From Leptospira koniambonensis (GTDB lineage Bacteria > Spirochaetota > Leptospiria > Leptospirales > Leptospiraceae): a stretch of DNA of 64,000 nucleotides. The notes beneath the pieces were generated by a model, which did no database searches, was not told where the DNA came from, and saw nothing but the letters and a program-made list of their open reading frames with translations. Position numbers and translations under genes: made by a program. Location: assembly GCF_004769555.1 (NCBI RefSeq), contig NZ_RQFY01000004.1, forward strand, positions 496,001-560,000, read 5' to 3'. Positions 55,024 to 63,125 of this stretch are shown here, in pieces. Numbering within the stretch: position 1 is the first letter of the stretch; every line of letters starts with the position of its first letter.

Positions 55024-56565
55024 TTATAAAAGTAAAGCCTTCCATCTTCTGCCTTCTTTTTCGATCTTCACCCGAGTTCTGTCGTATTGCAGTTCGTCCC
55101 CGGACTTGCGCATCGTCCCATCCTTCTCGTGGATGTTTGCAAGAACGAAACGATTTTCTGCCAACTTGATCAGAGCTAAAGAATAAGGAGGCTTCCAAGA
55201 GAATCCTGGATTCATGTTAACGGTTGTAGAAGACCAGATGACACCTTCTTCACCAATATCTGCACCTGGTGTGTTTAACGTAAGAGGAGAAAGTTCAGGA
55301 GATCTAGATTTTCTATCGCTTGAAGGACGTTCCGATGAGAATAAAGCAATAGAATTGATACTGTCTATTCCACCATTCCCTCCCAAGAGTGATACCTTCG
55401 GAGAATGTGCCGGAACTTTTCCAATAGCCGAAGACTGTGCATATAATCCGTATTGTACAGCGATATCTACAAGCCCTGTAGCGGCAGAGATGGACATTGC
55501 AGCTTGGTAATTCAAGATCCCACCCATCTGATTGATAGGGATCTGCTTTCCATTAGAAAGTTTTAATGAAGAAGTTTTGAGTGCATTAACAACGTCTTTT
55601 TTGCTCAATTTAAAATATTGAGCTGATTGTTGGATTACCTGACCTGGAAAACAATCATAGATCCAAGCATAGTCTACTTCTTCTCTTTGGTAACCTGATT
55701 GAGCAAAAAGTCTTTCCGCAGAATTTCTAGACGGAGAATCAAACCCACCTTTCAAAATGAAATATTCACTGTGAGCTGCATGAGAAGCTCCCACAAGATG
55801 TAGAGGTTGAAGATCCTTACGGATCAGGCCTTTAGTTTTCCATTCTTCTGCTTTTTTTTCAGAAACTAAGATAGTAGCAAATCCATGATCTGTTACGATA
55901 GCGATCATTGGAGTAGGATAAGGATCAGAGATAGGACGAGACATTTGTTTTTCTGTAATCTCTTGTCCATAATAGAATGCTCTTGGATTTCCGATTGCAT
56001 TGGATCTGAATTTTTGAGTGATCTCTTTCAGATCATCTAGGCTGATCCCATCTTCGAACATCATTCTTTTCATCATGAGTCCGTACATTGCGATGAGGGT
56101 TGCACCGTTATCTAATTCGAATTCAGGATGACATACTGTTTCGTTTACCATCTTTAGATCTGAAACTTGACGGAATGCTGATTTAGGAATATCCGCTGCA
56201 GCAACTAACACAACTGCGTCTGGATTATCTGCTAAGATGGTCCTTGCTTGTCCAATTGCTCCAGTAACACTGGCACCTCCCAGGTCTATCACATGGGCTT
56301 TCATTCCAGTATATCCTAGTTCATTAGCAATACGTACTGTATGTCCGTAACCACCTTTTCCTAAGGAGGCCGCTTCTATACTTACGAAGTCAGTGATCTC
56401 AGAAGATAATGTTTCATTCTTCATTCCAAGAAAATCCAAAAGAGTGCTTATGGATTTTTTATAATGTTGAAAAACTTTTTGAGACCCGCTCCACGATTTG
56501 TATTCTTCTTCCGAAAAATCTTTGGTCGTACTGTCAGCGACTCCTAATAGAACGGGAAAACTCAT
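55024..56565 (-). CDS. Thiolase-fold (lipid-transfer/SCP-x-like) protein fused to an OB-fold (DUF35-like) domain
   Basis: 513 residues. Thiolase-fold region about 1-390; the nucleophile segment reads DLGGASVTGAIGQA, so the expected Cys is absent. A C-terminal domain (about 430-513) reads GVIWSSTTVNMNPGF, PPYSLALIKLAENRFVLANI, the layout of DUF35 OB-fold domains. In actinobacteria such Cys-less thiolase homologues (Ltp2) pair with a separate DUF35 protein and act as side-chain aldolases. Aldolase or acyl-transfer activity here is inferred. It is the last gene of the lipid operon. Confidence 0.78.
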   Translation of the reverse strand: MSFPVLLGVADSTTKDFSEEEYKSWSGSQKVFQHYKKSISTLLDFLGMKNETLSSEITDFVSIEAASLGKGGYGHTVRIANELGYTGMKAHVIDLGGASVTGAIGQARTILADNPDAVVLVAAADIPKSAFRQVSDLKMVNETVCHPEFELDNGATLIAMYGLMMKRMMFEDGISLDDLKEITQKFRSNAIGNPRAFYYGQEITEKQMSRPISDPYPTPMIAIVTDHGFATILVSEKKAEEWKTKGLIRKDLQPLHLVGASHAAHSEYFILKGGFDSPSRNSAERLFAQSGYQREEVDYAWIYDCFPGQVIQQSAQYFKLSKKDVVNALKTSSLKLSNGKQIPINQMGGILNYQAAMSISAATGLVDIAVQYGLYAQSSAIGKVPAHSPKVSLLGGNGGIDSINSIALFSSERPSSDRKSRSPELSPLTLNTPGADIGEEGVIWSSTTVNMNPGFSWKPPYSLALIKLAENRFVLANIHEKDGTMRKSGDELQYDRTRVKIEKEGRRWKALLL

Positions 56566-56583
56566 GTATAACTCCTGAAAATT

Positions 56584-57015
56584 CTAAGCTTGGGCAGAAG
56601 GAGGTAGAACTTTACATTCTCCCTTGCCAATGATCTCTTTTTTTTGATTGGTCCACTCTATGTTCATGGAGACAGCTTTCAGTCTTGGGATTTTTTCTTT
56701 CACCGTGACTGTACAAGTAATCGTATCTCCAGGATACACAGGTTTGCGGAACTTTGTTAATGTTTCTAAAGCGACTGTACCTAACCCAGGAAGTTTCATC
56801 CCGAGTACAGGAGCTAATAGAGATGCTGCAAGTCCACCGTGAGCGATCCTTGTTCCGAACGCAGTGGTCTTTGCATATTCTTCGTCCACATGCAAAGGAT
56901 TAAAATCCCCGCTGATCCCTGCGAACAGATAGATATCTGTTTCAGTAATCGTTTTTGTGAAACTCCCCTTATCTCCTATTTGTATTTCGTCGTAAGTCTT
57001 TCCTCTTTCGTACAT
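56584..57015 (-). CDS. MaoC-family (R)-specific enoyl-CoA hydratase-like protein
   Basis: The start is the ATG at 57015, behind AGGAAA, rather than an upstream in-frame codon. The 143-residue hot-dog-fold protein has the hydratase motif FAGISGDFNPLHVDEEYAKTT, with the catalytic Asp and His, and IAHGGLAASLLAPVLG. The reaction is hydration of enoyl-CoA or dehydration of the hydroxyacyl form. It lies 26 nt after the dehydrogenase gene and 18 nt before the thiolase-fold gene. Confidence 0.88.
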   Translation of the reverse strand: MYERGKTYDEIQIGDKGSFTKTITETDIYLFAGISGDFNPLHVDEEYAKTTAFGTRIAHGGLAASLLAPVLGMKLPGLGTVALETLTKFRKPVYPGDTITCTVTVKEKIPRLKAVSMNIEWTNQKKEIIGKGECKVLPPSAQA

Positions 57016-57041
57016 TCCGATTTCCTTATTTATTTTGTGGA

Positions 57042-58664
57042 TTAAGCGAACTCTAACTGTGCGCCTAAGACCCCGTTTTTCAGGAACTCTACACAATCAG
57101 CCACTTCTTTTTCCACAGAAGGAAGTTCGGAGAAAAGTCTCATCAGGTTTTTAGTTTTTTCTGCATCCAATTCTTTTAAGAAATGTACACTTTTGAAAAA
57201 TCTACAACCAGCGTAGAAGGTAAGTATTTTTAGATCCCTTTGTCTATCTTCCGATTTGTATTCAGAAGTAGAATTTGCAGTATCCCAGAATCCTAACTGA
57301 ACTGTGGTAACGAATACTGCAAGATCAGCAAATCCGAATTCTAAAGCTTGTTTTTTCTTTCTGTCAGAATGTTCTCCTGCTGCTTTAAGTAATTCTTTTG
57401 CCGCAGTAAGGACTTTTTCTTCCGGAGAACCTGCTAGGATTTTTTCTGCCTTAGCTCTGATCTCTTCCGGTTGAGATTGTTCTAAAACTCCCATCAACTT
57501 TTCGAAACCTTTGTAGGTAGAGGATATAATGCTTTTTTGAACTTCAGTAGTTCCTCCACCGATTGTACCAAGTCTTACGTCTCTGTATTGGCGGCTTACA
57601 TGGCATTCTCTCATGTAACCCATTCCACCGTGGATCTGAACTGCGTCGCTTGCCACCTCTTCAGCGGTTTCTGTAACAAAAACTTTTAATGCAGAACTTT
57701 CAAATGGAAGGCTTGCTGTTGGATCCTGGTCTTTCTTATTTGCTACGAAATAGATCAATCTTCTGGAAGCACATAGATATGCCCAGTTACGTGCGATCTT
57801 CTCTTGTACTCCGAAGAAGGATAAGATCGGTTTTCCGAATTGGTGACGCTTCCATGCATAATCCAAAGAAAGTTCTAATCCAAATTCCATTCCGCCTGGA
57901 ACAGCAGCGACTAGAACTGTTCTTTCCCATTCTAAAGTTCCTTTTCCGATACGAACGAATCCTGAGTTTAGTGGGCCTAAAAGATTTTCATCAGGCACGA
58001 ACATATCTTGGAAAGAAAGTTCTGCAGTCATGGAAGTATTATGCCCTAACTTCTTAAGAACTTTACTTATATGAAATCCTTTCATATGAGATTCTACTAT
58101 GAATGCAGAAACTCCCATTGGTCCTCTGGACTTAGTTGTTCTCGCCATTACGATGAACACTTGTCCGTTCGGTCCATTGGTGATAAACAGTTTGCTTCCG
58201 TTTAGAATGAAACCTCCATCTACCTTAGTAGCGAATGTATTCATTGCAGCTGCATCCGAACCAGAATCAGGCTCAGTTAATGCAAGACCCGCGATCCATT
58301 CTCCTGATGCAAGTTTAGGAAGGTATTTTTTCTTTTGGGCTTCCGTTCCTTGGAAAAGAATTGGAAGAGTCCCAATGATCATATGGGCTCCCCAAGAAAG
58401 TCCAAATCCTCCGTCCAGAGAACCTGCGTTAAACGCTTCTTGAGCAATACAACATTGAAGACAAGTTCCACCCTGGCCTCCAAATTCTTCAGGAGTAGGA
58501 ATGCCGAGTAGGCCCATACTTCCCATTTCCTTCCAGATATCGTCTCCCCATACGCCGTGTTCGTCTCGATCTTCGACCGAAGGTAATACTCTTTCTTTAG
58601 CAAAGTCCTTTACGGTTTCGTAAAATTCCAGATCAGAGGACGTTAAATACGGATTTAAAAACAT
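57042..58664 (-). CDS. Acyl-CoA dehydrogenase with extended C-terminus
   Basis: 540 residues. The ACAD signatures are LALTEPDSGSDAAAM, FITNGPNGQVFIVMAR and IHGGMGYMRECHVSRQYRDVR. At the site where the catalytic Glu of medium-chain enzymes would stand the sequence is IGGGTTEVQ. A Glu in LEWERTVLVAA instead fits the base position of isovaleryl- or long-chain-type enzymes. About 150 extra residues follow the core, forming helices that could pack like the C-terminal extension of VLCAD-type enzymes. Confidence 0.9.
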   Translation of the reverse strand: MFLNPYLTSSDLEFYETVKDFAKERVLPSVEDRDEHGVWGDDIWKEMGSMGLLGIPTPEEFGGQGGTCLQCCIAQEAFNAGSLDGGFGLSWGAHMIIGTLPILFQGTEAQKKKYLPKLASGEWIAGLALTEPDSGSDAAAMNTFATKVDGGFILNGSKLFITNGPNGQVFIVMARTTKSRGPMGVSAFIVESHMKGFHISKVLKKLGHNTSMTAELSFQDMFVPDENLLGPLNSGFVRIGKGTLEWERTVLVAAVPGGMEFGLELSLDYAWKRHQFGKPILSFFGVQEKIARNWAYLCASRRLIYFVANKKDQDPTASLPFESSALKVFVTETAEEVASDAVQIHGGMGYMRECHVSRQYRDVRLGTIGGGTTEVQKSIISSTYKGFEKLMGVLEQSQPEEIRAKAEKILAGSPEEKVLTAAKELLKAAGEHSDRKKKQALEFGFADLAVFVTTVQLGFWDTANSTSEYKSEDRQRDLKILTFYAGCRFFKSVHFLKELDAEKTKNLMRLFSELPSVEKEVADCVEFLKNGVLGAQLEFA

Positions 58665-58685
58665 GTTCTTTCTCCCAATCCGATC

Positions 58686-60578
58686 CTAATTTTTAGTTAG
58701 ATCGGAAACTTCTTTTTTAAAACTTTCTAATATTTCGTTTCTTTTTATCTTTAAGGTTCTGGTCATTTCCTTGTCCGGATCAAACGGTCTTGGAATAACA
58801 TAGAATGCATTTTGAGGAACTAACTCGAAAGATTTGAATCCTGTTTTACGAGATATTCTATCCGAAACTTCCTTCTTAAAGATCTCTCTAATTTTGGGAT
58901 GGGAATTCCAAACATTCGCATCCTCTGGCAGTTCAGGAAACTCTGCCTTCAATCTTTCGAAATCCGGAACGATCAGAACTACCAAATGTTTTGCCTCATG
59001 ACCAGTTACCATTACTTGGTTCACATAAGGAGAATTTAAAAGCTGATCCTCTATAGGAACTGGCTCCACATTTTCTCCTCCGGCAAGCACTATAGTATCC
59101 TTTGCTCTTCCTGCAAATACCAATTCGCCTCTATAATTGAAACGCATGATATCTCCGGTATCAAAGAATCCATTTTTATCAAAAACAACATCGTTCAACT
59201 CAGGGCGTTTGTAATAACCCATAAGGACCTGTTTGGATTTTACCCAAAGGCTTCCTTTTCCACCTTGAGGAACCAACTTACCATGTTCGTCCTTGAGAAT
59301 ACATTCATATCCTTGTATTGGAGTTCCTACAGTTCCAGGAGAAGGTTGTTTAGGCTTACGAATGGAAAGTACTGCAGAAGTCTCAGTCATTCCATATCCT
59401 TCTAAAACGATTAACCCGATAGAAGATAAAAATTTATCCACTACAGAAGGAAGTGCACTTCCTGCAGAAACAGAAACTCTTAACTTTCCTCCAAGGGCAC
59501 TGTGAATCGGTTTAAACACCAAAAGTGCGAGTAACTTGAGAGGAGATAATAAAATAAGAAAGACCAAAGAGGATAATTTTGAGAAGGTCCAGACGATAAA
59601 ATTCGGTTTTTCTATCCTGAAATCATAACCGAATAGAACTCCTTTTTGGACTGCCCAAAGGTTTCCGATCTTCAAACAGAAATTAAATACTCCTCTTTTT
59701 AAACCGGATTCCTTTGAAACCTTATTCATAATTCCATTATATAAAGATTCCCAGATCCTTGGAACAGAAGGGAATAATGTAGGTTGGAATTCCTTCAGAT
59801 CTTCTTTCAAATTGCTGATATTAGAAACTAGGAACCCAGCGCCTAATTCTAAGATACAATATTCAATTGCTCTTTCAAAAGCATGCCAAGGAGGAAGAAG
59901 ACTTACGCCTGAATCAGCAGAAGTCAATTGAACAAATCCAATTACTTTTTCTACAGCAGAGATCCAACCAGTTTGAGTGAGCATTACTCCTTTAGGAGCG
60001 CCTGTTGTTCCGGATGTATAGATCAGAGTCGCAAGTTCGTTTGGAGATTTTTCCTGGAGTCTTTTACGAACAATTCCAGGATCTTTGGAAAGATTTGATT
60101 TTCCTTTTTCGATCAAACCTTGGATCGTATCGGCTCCTGATTTAAGATCGCCTATATCATCTTCGATCACAAAAACTTTTTTCAAACTTGGAAGTTTAGA
60201 ACCAAGGTTGATCAATCTTTGTTTATCTTTTTCTTTTTGGACGATCGCGTATTTACTTTCAGAATGATTAACAATATATAATATATCTTCGTCCACTACG
60301 TCTGTTCCTCTCGGAACGGAAACGGCACCTGCAGAGATTATCGCGATATCACCTATAATCCAATTCTGACTAGAGTCACAAAGATATAAGATCTTATCAT
60401 CTTTCTGAACTCCTTCTTCGATCAAACCTGCGATTAAAGAATCAGTTAAGGACTTCATTTCTGAAAATGTCCTTCCTTTAATTCCGTCTTTGGTTCTCCG
60501 GGAAAAACTTTCCTTATTCGGAAATTTAGATGCCGTCTTTTCCAGCATATCGTAAAAATATTTTTGATCAGTTTCCAA
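58686..60578 (-). CDS. Long-chain acyl-CoA synthetase (AMP-forming)
   Basis: 630 residues, TTG start behind a GGGGGAG site. The P-loop-like motif IYTSGTTGAPKGVMLTQ, GYGMTETSAV, the adenylate motif FFDTGDIMRFN and the lysine-bearing GRAKDTIVLAGGENVEP region are present. It activates fatty acids for the other three genes of the operon. A hydrophobic stretch near residue 340 suggests peripheral membrane attachment, as in FadD15-type synthetases. Confidence 0.93.
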   Translation of the reverse strand: METDQKYFYDMLEKTASKFPNKESFSRRTKDGIKGRTFSEMKSLTDSLIAGLIEEGVQKDDKILYLCDSSQNWIIGDIAIISAGAVSVPRGTDVVDEDILYIVNHSESKYAIVQKEKDKQRLINLGSKLPSLKKVFVIEDDIGDLKSGADTIQGLIEKGKSNLSKDPGIVRKRLQEKSPNELATLIYTSGTTGAPKGVMLTQTGWISAVEKVIGFVQLTSADSGVSLLPPWHAFERAIEYCILELGAGFLVSNISNLKEDLKEFQPTLFPSVPRIWESLYNGIMNKVSKESGLKRGVFNFCLKIGNLWAVQKGVLFGYDFRIEKPNFIVWTFSKLSSLVFLILLSPLKLLALLVFKPIHSALGGKLRVSVSAGSALPSVVDKFLSSIGLIVLEGYGMTETSAVLSIRKPKQPSPGTVGTPIQGYECILKDEHGKLVPQGGKGSLWVKSKQVLMGYYKRPELNDVVFDKNGFFDTGDIMRFNYRGELVFAGRAKDTIVLAGGENVEPVPIEDQLLNSPYVNQVMVTGHEAKHLVVLIVPDFERLKAEFPELPEDANVWNSHPKIREIFKKEVSDRISRKTGFKSFELVPQNAFYVIPRPFDPDKEMTRTLKIKRNEILESFKKEVSDLTKN

Positions 60579-60692
60579 GAACTCCCCCTGAGAACACTAT
60601 AAACTAGGATTTTTTCCCTACGGCGGAAACACTAAGTTGAAGGACCTATGCTTCAATCGATTTTTATTTAGATTAAAAAAACTGAAATGTGT

Positions 60693-60715
60693 TGAACAAT
60701 CGTTCACATATTATA
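60693..60715 (-). promoter_or_regulatory. Predicted promoter and TetR-type operator of the lipid operon
   Basis: On the minus strand a consensus TATAAT (60710-60715) is followed 3 nt later by the near-palindrome TGAACGATTGTTCA (60693-60706), with half-sites TGAAC/GTTCA. The arrangement, operator overlapping the expected transcription start, is typical for a repressor site. A TetR-family fatty-acid regulator is the natural candidate; none is encoded in the window. No clear -35 box was seen. Confidence 0.5.
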
Positions 60716-60725
60716 CGGCTGTTAT

Positions 60726-60914
60726 TCAAATTTTTTGATTAACTACGTTCGTTTCAAAACGAGTTAAACAATCTTTGCATAAGCAGTCTTCATACATTTC
60801 TCTTATATTCTTCAAAGCTTCCCCATCTAAACGAATATCAAAACACCAACAAGTTCCTTGGTCCACTCCACATTCTAAAATGCTGGAACATTGAGGGCAT
60901 TTCTTTTGCGTCAT
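60726..60914 (-). CDS. Cysteine-rich CWC family zinc-ribbon-like protein
   Basis: The start is taken as the ATG at 60914; a TTG 33 nt earlier would add RFHYYRT-like residues. The 62-residue protein has KKCPQCSS, an ILECGV and CWCFD region, and EDCLCKDCL. This is the CPxC-CWC-CxCxxC layout of the cysteine-rich CWC family. It probably binds zinc; function unknown. It lies upstream of the lipid operon and downstream of ligA on the same strand. Confidence 0.8.
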   Translation of the reverse strand: MTQKKCPQCSSILECGVDQGTCWCFDIRLDGEALKNIREMYEDCLCKDCLTRFETNVVNQKI

Positions 60915-60990
60915 AGTTCTATAGTAATGAAAGCGAGGAATTTTCAATCCTTTAGCGATAGGAATATAAAAAGAGAGAAGATAATAAAAC

Positions 60991-61005
60991 TATACGCGAC
61001 GTATA
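60991..61005 (-). terminator. Weak stem-loop after ligA
   Basis: TATACG/CGTATA stem with a 3-nt centre. On the minus strand it lies 17 nt after the ligA stop and is followed by GTTTTATTAT. It is AT-rich and short, so termination would be partial. Confidence 0.35.
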
Positions 61006-61021
61006 ATTTTAGAAGATAGCT

Positions 61022-63109
61022 TTAGATCTTGATCCCGTTTTGTTTTAGAAGTTTTAAAAACTCATCCTCAGATATAACCTGCACTCCTAATTCTTGTGCC
61101 TTGTCCAATTTAGAACCGGCACCCGGTCCTGCCAAAAGGTGAGTTGTTTTAGAAGAGATAGATCCTACTTTTTTGCCGCCATAATAAACGACCAGATCCA
61201 TTGCCTTATCTCTAGGTTGGAAATTTTCAAAAGAACCGGATACACACCAGCTCTGTCCTGCAAAAGGTTGTTTGTCCGATTTTTCGATCGGATCCGCCTT
61301 CATTTTAAGTCCTGCTTTTTTCAAACGATCAATAAGAGAAAGAATTCTTTTATCAGTAAAATTTTCCTGGATAGCTTCTATTGTAGAAGGTCCTATACCT
61401 GGAATTTCCAAAACGTTTTCCAGCTTCTTGGGATTTTTAGCAGCGGAGATGATAGAATCGATCGTATCATACCCATTCTCTGTCAGAAGTTCCGCAACCT
61501 TAGGACCAATTTCCCTCAAGCCTAATGAAGAAAGTACAAATCTAAAATCCTTTTTCTTGGATTCTTCGATTCCTTTTAAAATGATAGATACGCTCTTTTC
61601 TCCGTATCCTTCTTCTTCCATTAACTTTTCTTTATGTGCATTCAGAGAATAAAGGTCAGCGATATCTTTGATATACTTTTGGTCGTATAAAAATTCTACC
61701 TGCTTCTCCCCTAAACCTTCTATATCCATTTGTTTGCGAGAACAATAGAATATGATCCCATTCTTCACTCGATCAGGACATTCTGGATTTGGGCAGAAAT
61801 AATCTACGGAGTCTTGTTTCTTTTCAGTCTTAGTGCCGCAGCAAGGACAACGAAGTGGAATTTTGAAAACTTCTTTTCCTGGAGTAACTACTTCCTCAAC
61901 AGCAGGAATGATTTCCCCTCTTTTGGAAATTCTTACGATTGCTCCGATCCCAACTCCCAACTCATCAATATAATCTTGGTTATGTAATGTAGCGAATGTT
62001 ACCGTAGTTCCCGCTAAGCTAATTGGTTCGACTTCAGCTCTTGGAGTGATCTTTCCAGTTCTTCCTACAGCGTAATCGATACCTACGATCTTACTTTCTT
62101 TCATCAAAGCATCGAATTTGTAGGCACGAGCCCAACGAGGAGAATGGGAAGTATAACCTAAGGCCTCTCTTTTAGAAAGATCGTTTAGTTTGATCACGAG
62201 TCCGTCTGTAGGAAATCCAATATTCTCTTTTTTCTTCTTAAAGTCTTTGATAGCAGCTGGGATCTCAGAACCTTTCAGTAATTTAGTATCAGGTGGCAGA
62301 GGGAATTTTAGATCTTCTGCCTTTTTCATTACTTCTTGGTGAGTTTTGAATTTTGCTTTGGAACCTGGAAAAAATGCGTCGTAAGTAAATATTCTAAGAG
62401 GCCGTTTTGCAACATCCGAAGAATTTTTCTGCTTCAAAGAACCTGAAGATAAGTTTCGAGGATTTGCATATCTCCCTTCAGAAGCCTCGTTAAATTCTTC
62501 AAAGTCGGAGAAAGTCATATACACTTCTCCTCTTAGATAAATAGAAACTTTTTCGGCTAATCTGAGTGGAATAGAACGAATGGTTCTAATGTTTTCAGTA
62601 ACATCATCTCCTATTCCTCCTGTGCCCCTGGTCACCCCGTTAGCAAGAATTCCATTTTCATAATATAGCATTAGAGAAGCGCCATCGATTTTCCATTCGA
62701 CGGAATACAGCTCATCCTGCCCTGTTTTTTGGATCCATTCCATTAGCTCTTCTTCGTTGTACGTATTTTCCAAAGAAAGAACAGGAAGTTTATGAGTGAA
62801 CTTCTCAAAGTTTTTGTCCAAATCGGAACCTACACTTAAAGTAGGACTAGCAGGATCTGCTAATTTTGGGAATGCTTCTTCAAAAGCTTGGAGCCTTTTG
62901 AATATCTGATCAAAATCATAATCAGAAATCTTAGGAGTGTTTTTAACGTAGTATAAATATTGATGATGACGGATCTGCTCTTCTAACGAGCGCATTTCTT
63001 TTGCGGCCTGCTTGGAATCCTTTGGCAGATCTACAGAAACTTTTTTAGATACTTCGGTTGGCTCCGCTTTTTTAGAGGAGGTCTTTTTAGCCGGGGCTTT
63101 TTTAGGCAT
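61022..63109 (-). CDS. ligA: NAD-dependent DNA ligase
   Basis: 695 residues. It seals nicks during replication and repair. The domains run: Ia (LRHHQYLYY-like RHHQYLYYVKNTPKISDYD), adenylation with Lys140 in EWKIDG, OB, a four-Cys zinc finger (CPCCGTKTE and CPNPEC), helix-hairpin-helix repeats and a C-terminal BRCT domain (GQSWCVSGSFENF). The first 35 residues form a Lys/Ala/Ser-rich tail not found in E. coli LigA. Confidence 0.96.
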   Translation of the reverse strand: MPKKAPAKKTSSKKAEPTEVSKKVSVDLPKDSKQAAKEMRSLEEQIRHHQYLYYVKNTPKISDYDFDQIFKRLQAFEEAFPKLADPASPTLSVGSDLDKNFEKFTHKLPVLSLENTYNEEELMEWIQKTGQDELYSVEWKIDGASLMLYYENGILANGVTRGTGGIGDDVTENIRTIRSIPLRLAEKVSIYLRGEVYMTFSDFEEFNEASEGRYANPRNLSSGSLKQKNSSDVAKRPLRIFTYDAFFPGSKAKFKTHQEVMKKAEDLKFPLPPDTKLLKGSEIPAAIKDFKKKKENIGFPTDGLVIKLNDLSKREALGYTSHSPRWARAYKFDALMKESKIVGIDYAVGRTGKITPRAEVEPISLAGTTVTFATLHNQDYIDELGVGIGAIVRISKRGEIIPAVEEVVTPGKEVFKIPLRCPCCGTKTEKKQDSVDYFCPNPECPDRVKNGIIFYCSRKQMDIEGLGEKQVEFLYDQKYIKDIADLYSLNAHKEKLMEEEGYGEKSVSIILKGIEESKKKDFRFVLSSLGLREIGPKVAELLTENGYDTIDSIISAAKNPKKLENVLEIPGIGPSTIEAIQENFTDKRILSLIDRLKKAGLKMKADPIEKSDKQPFAGQSWCVSGSFENFQPRDKAMDLVVYYGGKKVGSISSKTTHLLAGPGAGSKLDKAQELGVQVISEDEFLKLLKQNGIKI

Positions 63110-63125
63110 AGTCGATTATATAAAA

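Noticed and set aside
61094..61525. Plus-strand open frame of about 143 codons
   Set aside because: It is antisense to ligA and rich in Phe/Arg/Ser, as expected for a shadow frame.
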